Source of the DNA: Haliclona indistincta | Taxonomy: Eukaryota > Porifera > Demospongiae > Haplosclerida > Chalinidae | Reading direction: 5' to 3' | Assembly (NCBI GenBank): GCA_964017065.1 | Contig: OZ024788.1 | Location: 9,217,761 to 9,281,760 of the forward strand | DNA: 64,000 nt | In this document: piece after piece, positions 1 to 11,500 of the stretch | Layout: each line of letters opens with the position of its first letter | Position numbering within the stretch: the stretch's first letter is position 1 | The notes under the pieces: generated by a model | What the model saw: only the letters and a program-made list of their open reading frames with translations | The model's database searches: none | Told to the model about the DNA's origin: nothing | Translations under genes and position numbers: made by a program

Positions 1-58
1 AGGAGCACAAATGCCCCTTTTCGCAAATTAGGTCACATAATTATTATGTGTAACTTAC

Positions 59-2961
59 AGAGCTGATGCTGGTGTGAAGTCTCTGCAGAAGTACCTTCAA
101 TAGCTATTGTTGCAGTTTTCTCACTCACTGTTTTACTAGTACTTGCAGCTGAGCTCTTAGTTCCTAGCAAACATAATGATTGTTGCATGTACTTAGCAGT
201 GTGATCATACCTTTTCCAATCAATGGATGAGTGCTACAACCAACAGTAGCTTCATTAGAGCTGCTGACCACTGTTAATCCTACACAGTGAGCAGACATAC
301 GTCAACTCAGTAATATTAAACATTCACCTGCTGTGTCAAGAGATTTTCCAGAGCAACTACTGGCTTCTATTTGGCTGGCAACTTTATCTTCACCAACGGC
401 CTTCAATGCTTTGATCAAGTCAGTCCAAGATGCACTGGGAGAACTATTCAGCCATGCACTAAACATCTCAGCTTTGATTCTTTTTAACCCCTCTTTATGG
501 TAGGTAACATCAATATCCTTTAACTGGCTCATTTTAAGATCCAGTTGTATTCCGAGTGCATGCCAGTCACTGACATTGCTGACTGCTGCCATAAGCTCCT
601 TTACTGTGAGAGGAGGGTCTGGCTTTTCAGTTGATTTGTTCAGCTCTTTGTGATGATTAGTGTTCATCTGTATCTCCTGTGAGTGGTAATAATTATGCTT
701 TACTCACAGATCTCTTCATCAGTACTACATACTCACCTTGAACCAGCACTTGTGTCTATCCTTTAATGTAACTGGTCCTCCATGACAATCTGGCAGAGAA
801 CACACCACATCTTGCGGTTCCTCCGTTTCCTGGCAACGAGCCAAATGAGGATGATCACCTGAGTCCACAGCATGAGGACAGTAGAACCCGTAAAACCACT
901 TGACATTTTTTGTGTGGGGATAAAATAACGAGACTTTGATAATAGCATCCCACAATTCTCGACGAAGTTGTATTATCAAGCGAGGGTTGACAGGCTTAGA
1001 AGAAAGAATACGAAACTCCAGATGAGTTGACAGGGTACGTAACTCCACATGCAGCAACTTCTCTTTGCTGTACTGGACATAAAAGCGAAGCCTGTTACGA
1101 AATCTATTGCACTTGTCCAGTTCCCATAATTCTCTTTTGGATAAGTTGACTACTGTGGCTGGAAAAAGACCAAGAGGACAAAATTCAGTAGAAGGGCAGA
1201 GGAGTATCGGAGAATAGAATAGACCGGAGAGAACGGTAGGGTCATTGGATTCTTTGGCCACATTGTGGTCGGGAAAAAGAAGACTAGGTAGAAAGTAGGT
1301 GGTTTCTTCATTAGCTGATCTAACATCCTTGTACAGTATGTGACGAGAGGCCAGGAGCTCTACAATCTCACTAGTTGGGATTTTTTCATCATCAGCTTTC
1401 TTGATACTTTTGGGAGAGCACACCTTGTGCATTAAGCTTTGGGGAATTTCTCCTGTCTTACGAATCGTGTCGGCTGTATTAGGCTCAGATTTCTTAGCAC
1501 CAAACGCATACACAAAGAGCTCAGTGGTAGGGGCCAAGATGATATTTGGATTGATGATAACACGCTTACCAATCTTTAACCCACGATAGTAGAGGATGGT
1601 GCCAAATCTGTCATGAAGAAACTGGAGAATACCATTCTCTCCAAGGAGATCTTCTCTTGATATATGACAGCTCTTGGCAACCTCTACACATTCCTCTAAG
1701 CTACACCAACCTCTCACCTCAAATTTATGGCGCAAGATGAGATGAAGTAGCAAGGTAGATGTTGGTACTTTCTCTGGCTCAAAGCGTTGATGAACAGTGT
1801 TCGTTATTAGCTGACGTAGTTTCTCTATATCACTGGGATCACTACTGACATTGTTCAGTGGGTGAATGTATCTTGCTCCCTCTTCTGACTTACTAATTTG
1901 ACAAAGAATGTCATTCTTCATGAAATTTGTGTCTTTGAAAGCTCCCTGAATTGACTGATCTAGAGTTAAGACATCTGCGTCACTGCTTTGATCAAAGTAT
2001 GTGCCAACAAGAATGGCTGCCGGCTTGTTATAGTGGTCTGGACTAGTCTGGAGTGAAGCGATGCTGCAGAGGGCACGCTGGATGATCTCTCGGATAGTAT
2101 ATTCTGTCTTATACTGGATGGGACGGTATCCACCATCGTCCCTGTATATAACAGTGTAGGAAGAGTCCAGGTCTTGTGTTACATTCAGAAAAATCAGATT
2201 AAGTGCGAGGCCATGCAGTAACAGAGGTAAAATCTCTTGAAATTCTGGCTGTCCTCCAATATCAATGATGTGAAGGAATGTAAGTATTCTTCTCTTTTTA
2301 AGTAACTCTCGGATAGACTCCCAATCTTCATCTTTGACGAGTGTAGAGATTTCAGCAATAAGATCAGTCATATCATCAGTAGGTTTATCAGTAGGCTTAT
2401 CATCATCAATAACAGGCTCATCAGTAGACTCATCAATAGGGTCAAGTGTAGTAGTCAGCTCATCAATGAATGCTGTAATAGTAGCAGTAGTGGATAACTC
2501 ATCAGCAGGTGTACTCATAGCAACCGCTTTTTGAGAGAATGCAGTGGAGCTGCTCGAGGTGGTGGAAATATGTGTAGGAGGAATGGTAGATTCTAAGGAT
2601 GGTCTCATTGGTAAGGTAGAGCTGCTTGAAGGTAGTGGCAATGGATTGTTGATAACATGGCTACACAATGTCTGACATTGCTCCCCAAGTCCCAAACTCC
2701 TCCATCCTTCTTCAAATAAGAGCACTGATGATTGATCTGTGTCATGATATAACTGGACTGTTAATGGAGGATCAATTCCAGTACTAGGAACAATGTCGTC
2801 TGGTGAAATGTGAGTAATCTCATAAGTGAGGCGACGAAGAGCTGTGGTTTTACCCACGCACGAAGGACCAATGAGGAAAGATTTGAGCGAGAGCAAGTCC
2901 ACACTACCATGCTGTTGTATATGTCTTTCTACAAGATTCTTATTTTGTAAACCACAATGAC
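59..2961 (-). CDS. Roc-COR-Death protein, 3' end beyond window
   Basis: Probable death-fold signalling GTPase of the ROCO type, cytosolic. Exon 1 (737-2961) holds a Roc-type P-loop, GPSCVGKTT, an expanded Ser/Thr/Asp-rich loop, a switch-II motif DIGGQPEF, then a COR region and a Cys/His-containing tail ending HKCWFK. Exon 2 (328-676) is a Death domain, joined in phase 0 after a GTGAGT donor. Exon 3 (211-279) and exon 4 (59-163) are short Ser/Thr-rich exons, each joined in phase 1 and open in frame; a GTAAGT donor at 58 shows the gene continues off the left edge. A long open frame extends upstream to an ATG at 3082, but it runs through a hydrophobic stretch and a duplicated 19-bp segment; an acceptor TCATGTAG before 2961 (phase 1) makes an upstream exon more likely. 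The G4 position reads GTYFD rather than a classic NKxD. Function is inferred from domains only. Confidence 0.8.
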
Positions 2962-3110
2962 CTACATGATATGACAAAAACCATAAAATGTGTACCACTA
3001 ATGTTAAATGATAAAAAAAAATGACAATGTACATAATGACAATGTACATAATAGCCAAGGGGTCTGAGACGTCTACTGACATCTTCAGGCTTTTTGTAAG
3101 TTTATATTTA

Positions 3111-3398
3111 CAAGTAATAAAAACATTTTAACCAAAATGCAAGAGATTTAGGGTTGTTACATTAATTTTATCGAAAACGTATGGAAACAAGATTTTGAAA
3201 TGAAAAGGATTGCAACAATAGCAGTGTAATGTTACCTCCCTATTACATTAACCACAACTATCGAAAGCAGTTAATTTAGGGAGGTATTATTACACTGCTA
3301 TTGCAATCCTTTTCATTTCAAAATTTTGTTTCCATAATTTTTCGATAAATGTACCAACCCTAAATCTCTTGCATTTTGGTTAAAATGTTTATTACTTG
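3111..3398. repeat. Foldback MITE, copy 1
   Basis: The two halves are inverted copies of each other: the left arm begins CAAGTAATAAAAACATT and the right arm ends AATGTTTATTACTTG. A central AT-rich hinge lies near 3245-3275. A second copy lies at 44659-44960 with the same arms. No coding capacity is seen. Short frames on the minus strand here and just to the right (to 3653) are not supported as genes. Confidence 0.8.
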
Positions 3399-3674
3399 TT
3401 TCTTTTCCTTTTTTATTACTGACTTAGTTGGCACGTATGCTAATACAGTGTAAAGAGAACTATTCAGTCCAGCAGATTGCTGCCGGCACTCGATCTGGTA
3501 TCTGACTGCATGCAACACGTAAGATGCAACATTAGCTAAGCTTAAGCTAGCTTTCTTACAAGCCTGAACAGACAAATCCAGTGTAACAGTGAAGGTTTGC
3601 TCGTTGTCTGCTGTGAACACTGCTAGTGGCAGCAGCAATCGCGTTCCAAGCAATTTGTACTAAGGTGCGCTTGT

Positions 3675-4276
3675 GATTTGGTACCTGTTCGCCTACTCCC
3701 ACTTCGCCTACTCCCATTTTGCCTACTTACAGCCCCAAAGGGACGTTTTGCCTACTAGAAGTAAGCAAAACTAAACCCTAAACCCTGAACCCTAAAAACC
3801 TTCTCCTAACTGTGCAAAGTCGGGAGGGTGTCCTAAACCGGGCCTTCGGCCCTTGGTAAGCCTAAGGATCGTCGGGAGGGTCGTCCTAAACCGGGCCTTT
3901 GGCCCTGGCTAAAGATCGTCGAGAGGGTCGTCCTAAACAGGGCCTTCGTCCTTCACTGGATCTGCAAGCTGTCCCGACGATCGACTTAGTTAAAAAAAAC
4001 TTAAGTTTTCTTGGGAAAAAAATTAAAAATAATAAGTACCGAGCGGGAATCGAACCCTGAACATTTGCACTACAAGCCACCGCACTAAACCGCTGCGCCA
4101 CCGGAACGAGCTGACCGACCTGTGCTATAAACAAGCCATTATAGTGATTCTGTACGCGCGCGCGTAGATAATATAAGCCGCCGAAGGCGGCTTGCGTAGG
4201 CAAAACGTCCCTTTGGGGCTGTAAGTAGGCAAAATGGGAGTAGGCGAAGTGGGAGTAGGCAAACCGGTACTATCCC
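3675..4276. mobile_element. Foldback element with 53-bp minisatellite and SINE
   Basis: About 75 bp at each end are inverted copies built from repeated GCCTACTCCC and TTTTGCCTAC blocks. The flanks share GCGCTTGT (3667-3674 and 4277-4284), an 8-bp candidate target duplication. Inside are about three copies of a 53-bp unit (roughly 3814-3945) also found, in the opposite orientation, at 31395-31650, a telomere-like CCCTAAACCC stretch near 3773-3803, and a tRNA-derived SINE. No transposase is present, so it is non-autonomous. Confidence 0.75.
3990..4115 (-). repeat. tRNA-derived SINE-like sequence
   Basis: On the minus strand an A-box (TGGCGCAGCGG, 4090-4100) and a perfect B-box (GGTTCGATTCC, 4046-4056) are spaced as in a tRNA promoter, and a T-rich tail follows. 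The anticodon arm cannot be folded convincingly and the acceptor ends do not pair well, so I call it a tRNA-derived retroposon head, not a working tRNA gene. Confidence 0.6.
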
Positions 4277-4846
4277 GCGCTTGTATTAGAATAATTACAT
4301 TCACGGGCGTGCGCAAGTAGGCGTAACCTAGTAACGGAGTTCAAACAGAATGATGGAAAGGAGTCTGTTATGGATCAAAAATCGCTGTTTTGCTGAAAAT
4401 ACTCGCTTCTGCTAGTGTTTTAGGCTTAAATAGATATCAGGTGCACTGCTCACAACGACTAGTGTAGTTTCTGTGTAGTTTTTGTCTTGAATAGCTCACT
4501 AGCCACGGCGCTAGGCTCTTTGAAGAAGATAAATAAGAAGAAAGAAGATGAACAAATGGGTGACCACGTGAACTCTGGTTTACCACCTTAGACCTGGTTT
4601 ATTTTGCTTCTGAAGGTCTCTTTATAATCACACAAATCGTGCAAAGAGCTTCAGAATGTTAAATTTGCTTGAAACGCCCGTACAGCGAAGATATGGCAGT
4701 GCCATACTTAGTGCCTCAAGGCGGTGAGATGCCATCTTGTCATGCCCATAGCAACTGGCCTTATAGTCTTTATGAGTAGACTCATTGTAAGTGCTTACCT
4801 CTTAGGATAGCCTTACAATACCTCTGATGTCGTCAACAGCGTGAAT
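4277..4846. other. No gene; paralogous to 45018-45470
   Basis: No supported gene is visible. From about 4295 to 4730 the sequence is a diverged copy of 45025-45470: both contain the block GGAGTCTGTTATGGA and the same following text. This makes 3111-4730 and 44659-45470 two copies of one larger repeat, the first carrying the extra foldback insertion. Confidence 0.6.
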
Positions 4847-5384
4847 TACCGTAATTCGGGAAATTTTCGTTGTTAAAATATTTTCGTGGGTAGGTTCAAC
4901 CACGACAACGAAAATTAGTAAACACGTGTAGGCCGAGTTGCGAGTTGTAGTTTATGCTCAAGAGCTTGGCTGCAGCTAAACACTGTCTGCCTGTAGTTAC
5001 TGTTTAGCCAGCGACAGTGAGCGACCTTCTACCGTCAGTTTGCTGTCAGGAGCCAGCGTCTCAGACGATCGCCAGCGCCTGAGCGTCTTAGTCTGGCCCA
5101 GGCTAACAAATGGGCAGGATTCCTTCATTCAGCTGGCTCCTACACTCTTGTATACACAATAACCACGAATACAAGCATCAATACAGCTGTTAGCAGTATT
5201 GACAGTCATGCTAAAAACTGCGTATACGTGTAATTTATCAACGTGTAAGCGAAGGCTGACACGTTGATAAATTTTCGATGTTAAAATATTTTCGTGGGCA
5301 GGTTGAACCACGAAAATATTTTAACTCGAAAATTATTTTATCACACGAAAATTTTGTTACAAGAAAATTTCCCGATTTACTGTA
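4847..5384. mobile_element. TIR element, TACNGTAAATCGGG family
   Basis: The left end TACCGTAATTCGGGAAATTT matches the inverse of the right end (TACAGTAAATCGGGAAATTT), and inside each end the phrase AAAATATTTTCGTGGG recurs in inverted order. Further members are at 14533-15817 and, truncated, at 41282-41400. No coding sequence is seen. Confidence 0.75.
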
Positions 5385-6046
5385 TTGCGTTTAGCCTAAG
5401 TGTAGCTGCCATCTTGTTTTCCGCCCAACCCTAAATATGCCACGTGTACCGCGTGGCATAATGAGAAAGGTTCTTGCTGGCAGCATAAAATGGTGATCAT
5501 GGCTCAGGCTGAACGCTCGCTTTTTTACAGCTGTTTTTACACATCTTGCAAAAATTTAACCATAGTTCGTTGACCGTGCCACATAGCATATGCTATAGCC
5601 ATGCTAGTACTAGCTGTGTAGTCGTCACATATACTTGAAGCTAACCACGTGTACTTGATGGACCTGTGGCTGAGCGAGTGCTTCTGTGATCCGCTGGATG
5701 AGATCGAAACCTTAGATTCGGTGATGATAGATAATAGTAGTCTGTCGGTTGAAATAACAAGAGAAGGACTCACGCCAGCGGGCAGTATGAACTTCTGAGC
5801 AGCTAGTGGAGTAATCTTTCTGTGTTAAGTTTATAATCAAGTCTTTTCTTATGACGAACTTAGAATGTTTAGAATGTTTAGATATAAACATCTGCCTGTA
5901 CATATGGCACTCAGTGTATTAGTGTACTACATACGTAACCTTGCCATGTATTTATGACATGGGTTATAAAAGTGTTCTCAACCAGTACCTTGGTCTCTGA
6001 TTGGAATCTGCCTGTCGAATGCTATAAAATTGTACCAAGTACAGTA
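5385..6046. other. No gene; partly paralogous to 33250-33430
   Basis: No supported gene. From 5835 to 6045 it matches 33250-33430, including GGGTTATAAAAGTGTTCTCA. Together with the match of 11343-11563 to 33444-33882 this indicates that the DNA between 6046 and about 11340 is inserted relative to the paralogous locus. Confidence 0.55.
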
Positions 6047-6595
6047 TAGCCGGTTATTTTCGACTGGATTTAATTTTCGATCGCCGACTGCCGTTCGAAA
6101 ATTAAATCCACGAAAATTTGAACCATACCAAAAATTTTGAACACCCAAAATTTTCTCGTGCAGACACATGCGAACAGATCGAGGCTACAGCCCACTTTCC
6201 AACGCTTCTTACCAGAATCTGACAGTAGCAGCGAGCAGCGATAGCAGTAAGCGCCTCTGTTAGAGAAATGTCTGCCATGCACACTCTGCATGCGAGAGAC
6301 CATGAGACTACTCGCACGATAAGCGAAAAGGCGAACACCGCAGTACAGCAACTTATCTTCGACTCTGTGGTTCCATTTAACAATCATAAAACGTGGCTGG
6401 ACGGTGGCTTAACAACTATATACAGTTCTCCAACAATTCGACGCCCGACTCGTCGACGCCATTGAGTTTGAGATGAAGCGAAGGGTACTAAATTTTAGCC
6501 CGGATTTTATTTTCGAACGGCGAGTGAGTATCGAAAATTAGATCCAATCTAAAATTTTACTAACGAAATATTTGACCATCGAAAATAACCGGCTA
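6047..6595. mobile_element. TIR MITE with TA target duplication
   Basis: Ends are inverted copies, TAGCCGGTTATTTTCGA on the left and its complement on the right, each flanked by TA (6045-6046 and 6596-6597). Sub-terminal segments are also inverted. TA target duplication points to the Tc1/mariner superfamily. No transposase. Confidence 0.75.
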
Positions 6596-6655
6596 TACGG
6601 TATAATTATTGGTCACATTTTCCTTATGGGTATTCTATGTGTAAATAATAATTAT

Positions 6656-7283
6656 CAAGGGCGTATAGAGAGAAGAGGGCATGCATTGCAATACTATCCG
6701 TGAAAACATCGAAATCCTTATTGTTACTAAGAATAGCACTTTCCGTTATCAATTATTGTTATGGTATACGGAGGGTAAACGGAAACTGACATCACTACAC
6801 AAAGTAATGGCGGACCAAGCAAGCTGAAGAACACTGCACAATACCATGCCGCGCAGATCACAGCCATGCTAGTCAAAGCAGAGAAAGACCGTGACTTTGT
6901 CTTTGTCCGATACTGCTCGTCGCCTGTTGCTGGTAAAATACTCTGCAGCCGATCAGCAGGAAGCGACAGCGCCAACGATAGACAGCAGTTTCGTTTTACC
7001 TGCGTCTCAGCCAACGCCATCAGTGATACGCGACATGGTTGGCAACCTCCAGCATCCACAGCTTCATGTCGATTGTAGATATGTGACATAAATTATATCA
7101 GCAGCTAGTTTTCCATGGAGCACGCCTCGACACGCCTAGGCAAGTACGCTGTATGACGCATCCATCACGTTTAAAGAACCTTGCGTGATGTCACATCCGC
7201 GTGGGCGTAAATCTAATGTAAGCAACAATAAAGATTTCGATGTTTGTATGCGTTGCATGCCCTCATCTCTCTATACGCCCTTG
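6656..7283. mobile_element. TIR element flanked by TTAT
   Basis: Terminal inverted repeat CAAGGGCGTATAGAGAGA at 6656 and its inverse ending at 7283, followed inward by GAGGGCATGC on both sides. TTAT lies directly outside each end (6652-6655 and 7284-7287). Open frames inside it are short and shadow each other on both strands, so none is called. It abuts the large palindromic element on its right. Confidence 0.65.
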
Positions 7284-7290
7284 TTATTAA

Positions 7291-10200
7291 AGTAAAGTAA
7301 AAAAGCTTTAGTAAAAAAAACCTGAAAAGTGTAGGGATGACTCTTAAAAAAGGAAAGGAACAAGATGGGATGATGCTTGCAAAAGTAAAGGAACAAGATG
7401 AAATAATGCTTGCAAATGTAAAAGTCCCAAGTATCCCTACATCAGCGGCTTGTTGCGACAACGTGCAACTGACAATTGCGGAATCCTCTTCCTATACCTT
7501 TACAACCGTCAATTACTTCATCGGACTGCGTCCTCCAAACACAGCTACCTGCAGCATATTTACAATTGTCAACTACTTCATCGGACTGCGTCCTCCTAAA
7601 CACAGACACCTCTAGTTATTTACAACCGTCAAGTACTTCATCGGACTGCGTCCTCCAAACACAGATACCTCTAGTTATTTAGAACCGTCAAATACGTCAT
7701 CGGACTGCGTCCTCCTTCAAGCCGCTGATGTAGGGATACTTGGGACTTTTACATTTGCAAGTATTATTTCATCTTGTTCCTTTACTTTTGCAAGCATCAT
7801 CCCATCTTGTTCCTTTCCTTTTTTAAGAGTCATCCCTACACTTTCCAGTTTTTTTTTTATTAAAGCTTTTTTACTTTACTTGTTCCTGTTACTTTTTTGA
7901 TCACTACCAGTTTGAACTTATTCTATGTTAGATGTTATTTCATTTTGACAACTCCATGAGCAGCAGTTACTAGTCTAGCATGCAGATGTGAACGTGCACG
8001 GGTCTTGAGAGTAAGGAGTGTGGTTTAAAATAATCATTCAATATTACCAATCATTCAATAAAAGGTTTAAAACATCAAGTCCATGTATGATTTGACAACA
8101 TGATACTTGTTAGTGTAATGGATGAAGAAGAGACTAATACTAATACTGACAACTCGATCATGATGCTGCAAGCCTAAATAGTTGGACCACGCCTAGTAGA
8201 ATCTTTTTGATGCCAATATCACACTCACAGTGGCTTCTAGTCCTTACGCTGCGTGGTGTAGGAACCTTTCTGTGCGTAGGTAAGCGGCGCCGGTACAGTA
8301 CTCAGCCCGGTTCACGTCTGGGCATGTCAGTTTTAACCCGCCATCTAAAGCTTTAACAAACAGATCAGTGTTACTTAGAGTATAGTACAGCTCTAGACAA
8401 ATTTCATACCTCTGGCTTGCGCGCTGAAGCGTCCAGACCAGAGACAAAACGAAGTATCGATCCAGATAGCTGCAAAACTGATGTAGGCGGAGTCAATAAT
8501 AAGTAGCGACAAGAGGGTTAATTATTTAATGGCGTCTTCAGTCCAAAACGGCCTAAAAACCATGTTCTTCAAGGATTACTCGCTTCTGGTAGTGTTTAAT
8601 GCCTATCTAAGACGTAAGTGCACTATTCCAGATATATATACGTGCAATTGTGCAGGTTTGGTAGTGATTCGTTCACTCAGGACAGCGCCAGGCTCACTGA
8701 AAGAAGAAAGAAGAAGAAGAAGAAGAAGAAAGAAGAAGATGAACAATTCGCGTGGGCGGCGATTTCTGTTTACCACTTTAGAAACGTCTGACCGCTTCGC
8801 CAAAGGTATTTCCACACTCAGAACAATCGCCTTATCAATCCTAGATGTCTGGAATCTCAAGAAACGCTACAACAGCCAAGATCTGCAACGACCTCCCTGA
8901 GGGAGTCGCCATCTTGATTTTCGTCGACAAGCAAGCAGTCCCGGCGACTTTCTTAGACTTCCTACAAGCGCTCGCACTTCAGATTCCCTCAGAGATAGTT
9001 AAAATGCAGTAGAAATGTATAACAGTAGAAATATGTGCGAAAACTCATTTTCACACATGAGTAGCCGCCATCTTAGTTCGAGGTCATCCCTACATATCAT
9101 TGCCGATCGGCAATGATAATGAAGTCTGGACATATCTTCACAAAGTTAGTTATAAGTTACTAAACAGTAAGACAAAAATTTTTTATTATTTTTTGTAACC
9201 TTGTCAATCATAATGCATAAACATTATCATTGCCGATCGGCAATGATATGTAGGGATGACCTCGAACTAAGATGGCGGCTACTCATGTGTGAAAATGAGT
9301 TTTCGCACATATCTCTACTGTTATACATTTCTACCGCATTTTGACTATCTCTAAGGGAATCTGAAGTGCGAGCGCTTGTAGGAAGTCTATGAAAGTCGCC
9401 GGGACTGCTTGCTTGTCGACGAAAATCAAGATGGCGACTCTTAGGGAGGTCGTTACAGATCTTCGTTGTTTTAGCGTTTCTCGAGATTCCAGACATCTAG
9501 GATTGATCAGGCGAATGTTCTGAGCATGGAAATACCTTTGGCGAAGCGGGCAGACGTTTCTAAAGTGGTAAACTGAAATCGCCGCCCACGCGAATTGTTC
9601 GTCTTCTTCTTTCTTCTTCTTTCAGTAAGCCTAGCGCTGTCCTGAGTTAACGAATCACTACCAAACCTACACAATTGCACGTGTATATATCTGGGGTAGT
9701 GCACTTACTTTTTAGATAGGCATAAAACACTACCAGAAGCGAGTAATCCTTGAAAAACACGGGTTTTGGACCGTTTTGGACTGTTACAGCATTAACCCTC
9801 TTGTCGCTTCTTATCATTGACTCCGCCCACATCTGAGCTCGGTTCTCGCTTTCTCTCTGCTCTGGGAGCTTCAGCGCGCTAGCTAGAGCCTAGAGGTATG
9901 AACAAGCAGTATACTATGCCCTGGGTAACACTGATCTGTCTATGCTGACATCATGACCCATGGCAGGCGCGAACCGGACGACGGTGATCACCCAATCCGA
10001 CGACTCGACCCAATCGATCTGGCAGGCTACTCAAGTTTCTTACACTACACGGCTTAAGCTGTACTCATAGGACCCCTGTGCTGTTGACAACTGGACATTG
10101 GTCATTGAAAAAAGCTAGAAGCCTCTGTGATCGTGATATCGACATCAACGTACATGCAAGCCTGCTGCCTGCATGGTAGTACTCATATAAAGTATAGGCT

Positions 10201-11310
10201 TCCTGCCATCATGATCCTCATAGCTGAGCTGAGTTGTTAGTGTTAGTCTCTTCTTCTTCCATTACAGTGCTAAGAAATATGTTGTCAACTCATACTCTCA
10301 GCCTCTCTAACTAATTTAAACCTTTTCATTATCCGATCTTGTGATTGCCGATAATAACATTCCATGTTCCTTGACTCTCTGTCTAGAGGCTATTGACCTT
10401 CTGATCTACTAGACTAGTATCTGCTGCTCACAGAGTTGTAAAAATGAAATAAAAGCTAGCATAACTAGAATACAGCTAATAAGTTCAAACTGATAGTGAT
10501 CAAAAAAGTAACAGGAACAAGTAAAGTAAACAAGTTTTAACAAAAAAACTAAAAAGTGTAGGGATGACGCTTACAAAAGTAAAGGAACAAGATGGGATGA
10601 TGCTTGAAAAGTAAAGGAACAAGATGGGATGATTCTTGCAAAAGTAAAGGAACAAGATGGGATGGTGCTTGCAAAAGTAAAGGAACAAGATGGGATGATG
10701 CTTGCAAAAGTGAAGTATGTAAAAGTCCCAAGTATCCCTACATCAGCGGCTTGAAGGAGGACGCAGTCCGATGAAGTAATTGACGGTTGTAAATAATTAG
10801 AGGTATCTGTGTTAGGAGGACGCAGTCCGATGAAGTAATTGACGGTTGTAAACAACTAGAGGTATCTGTGTTTGGAGGACGCAGTCCGATGAAGTAATTG
10901 ACGGTTGTAAACAACTAGAGGTATCTGTGTTTGGAGGACGCAGTCCGATGGAGTAGTTGACAGTTGTAAATAACTAGAGGTATCTGTGGTTTGGAAGACA
11001 TAGTCCAATAAGTAATTGACGGTTGTAAAAGGTATAGGAAGAGGATTCCGCATATGTCAGTTGCACGCCATTGCAGCAAGCCGCTGATGTAGGGATACTT
11101 GGGACTTTTACATACTTCACTTTCGCAAGCATCATCCCATCTTGTTCCTTTACTTTTGCAAGCACCATCCCATCTTGTTCCTTTACTTTTGCAAGAATCA
11201 TCCCATCTTGTTCCTTTACTTTTCAAGCATCATCCCATCTTGTTCCTTTACTTTTGTAAGCGTCATCCCTACACTTTTTAGTTTTTTTATTAAAACTTTT
11301 TTACTTTACT
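7291..11310. mobile_element. 4.0 kb nested palindromic element flanked by TTAA
   Basis: The left half (7291 to about 9115) is matched by an inverted, diverged right half (9226-11310) around a ~110-bp centre bounded by two copies of a palindrome CATTGCCGATCGGCAATG. TTAA flanks both ends (7287-7290 and 11311-11314). Each outer end is itself a smaller palindrome (7291-7880 and 10515-11310) whose middle is a tandem of a ~59-bp unit containing GGACGCAGTCCGATG. The inner arms are best conserved at 8360-9115 against 9226-9940. Many open frames lie inside but all are repeat translations. A half copy is at 41408-43885. Confidence 0.8.
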
Positions 11311-11500
11311 TTAAAAATAGTAACTGCAACAATAACACCATCGAAGCATAGAGTACGAGTAAAATTACCACATTAAACTTCACTGTATATTGGTTTACTC
11401 TGGTCTGTGACTACATTACACATGTGGTAACTAGTTCAGGTTACACTATACATGACAACAGAACCTACTGTACCTACTGTGTAATGGTTTATATGCTCAC

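Noticed and set aside
725..3082. A membrane-anchored N-terminus for the Roc-COR gene from the ATG at 3082
   Set aside because: The hydrophobic stretch is read from AT-rich intron-like DNA with a 19-bp duplication, upstream of a good acceptor at 2961.
3360..3653. A 97-codon minus-strand gene
   Set aside because: Its 3' end lies in the foldback MITE, there is no recognisable domain, and no splice or start support.
3773..3803. An interstitial telomere
   Set aside because: Only two or three degenerate CCCTAAA-like units, inside a foldback element; too short and irregular for a telomere.
4037..4115. A functional tRNA gene on the minus strand
   Set aside because: A and B boxes are good but the anticodon and acceptor arms do not fold and a SINE-like tail follows.
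10500..11351. Overlapping frames on both strands rich in Phe/Leu/His/Pro
   Set aside because: They are translations of palindromic tandem repeats and appear equally on both strands.
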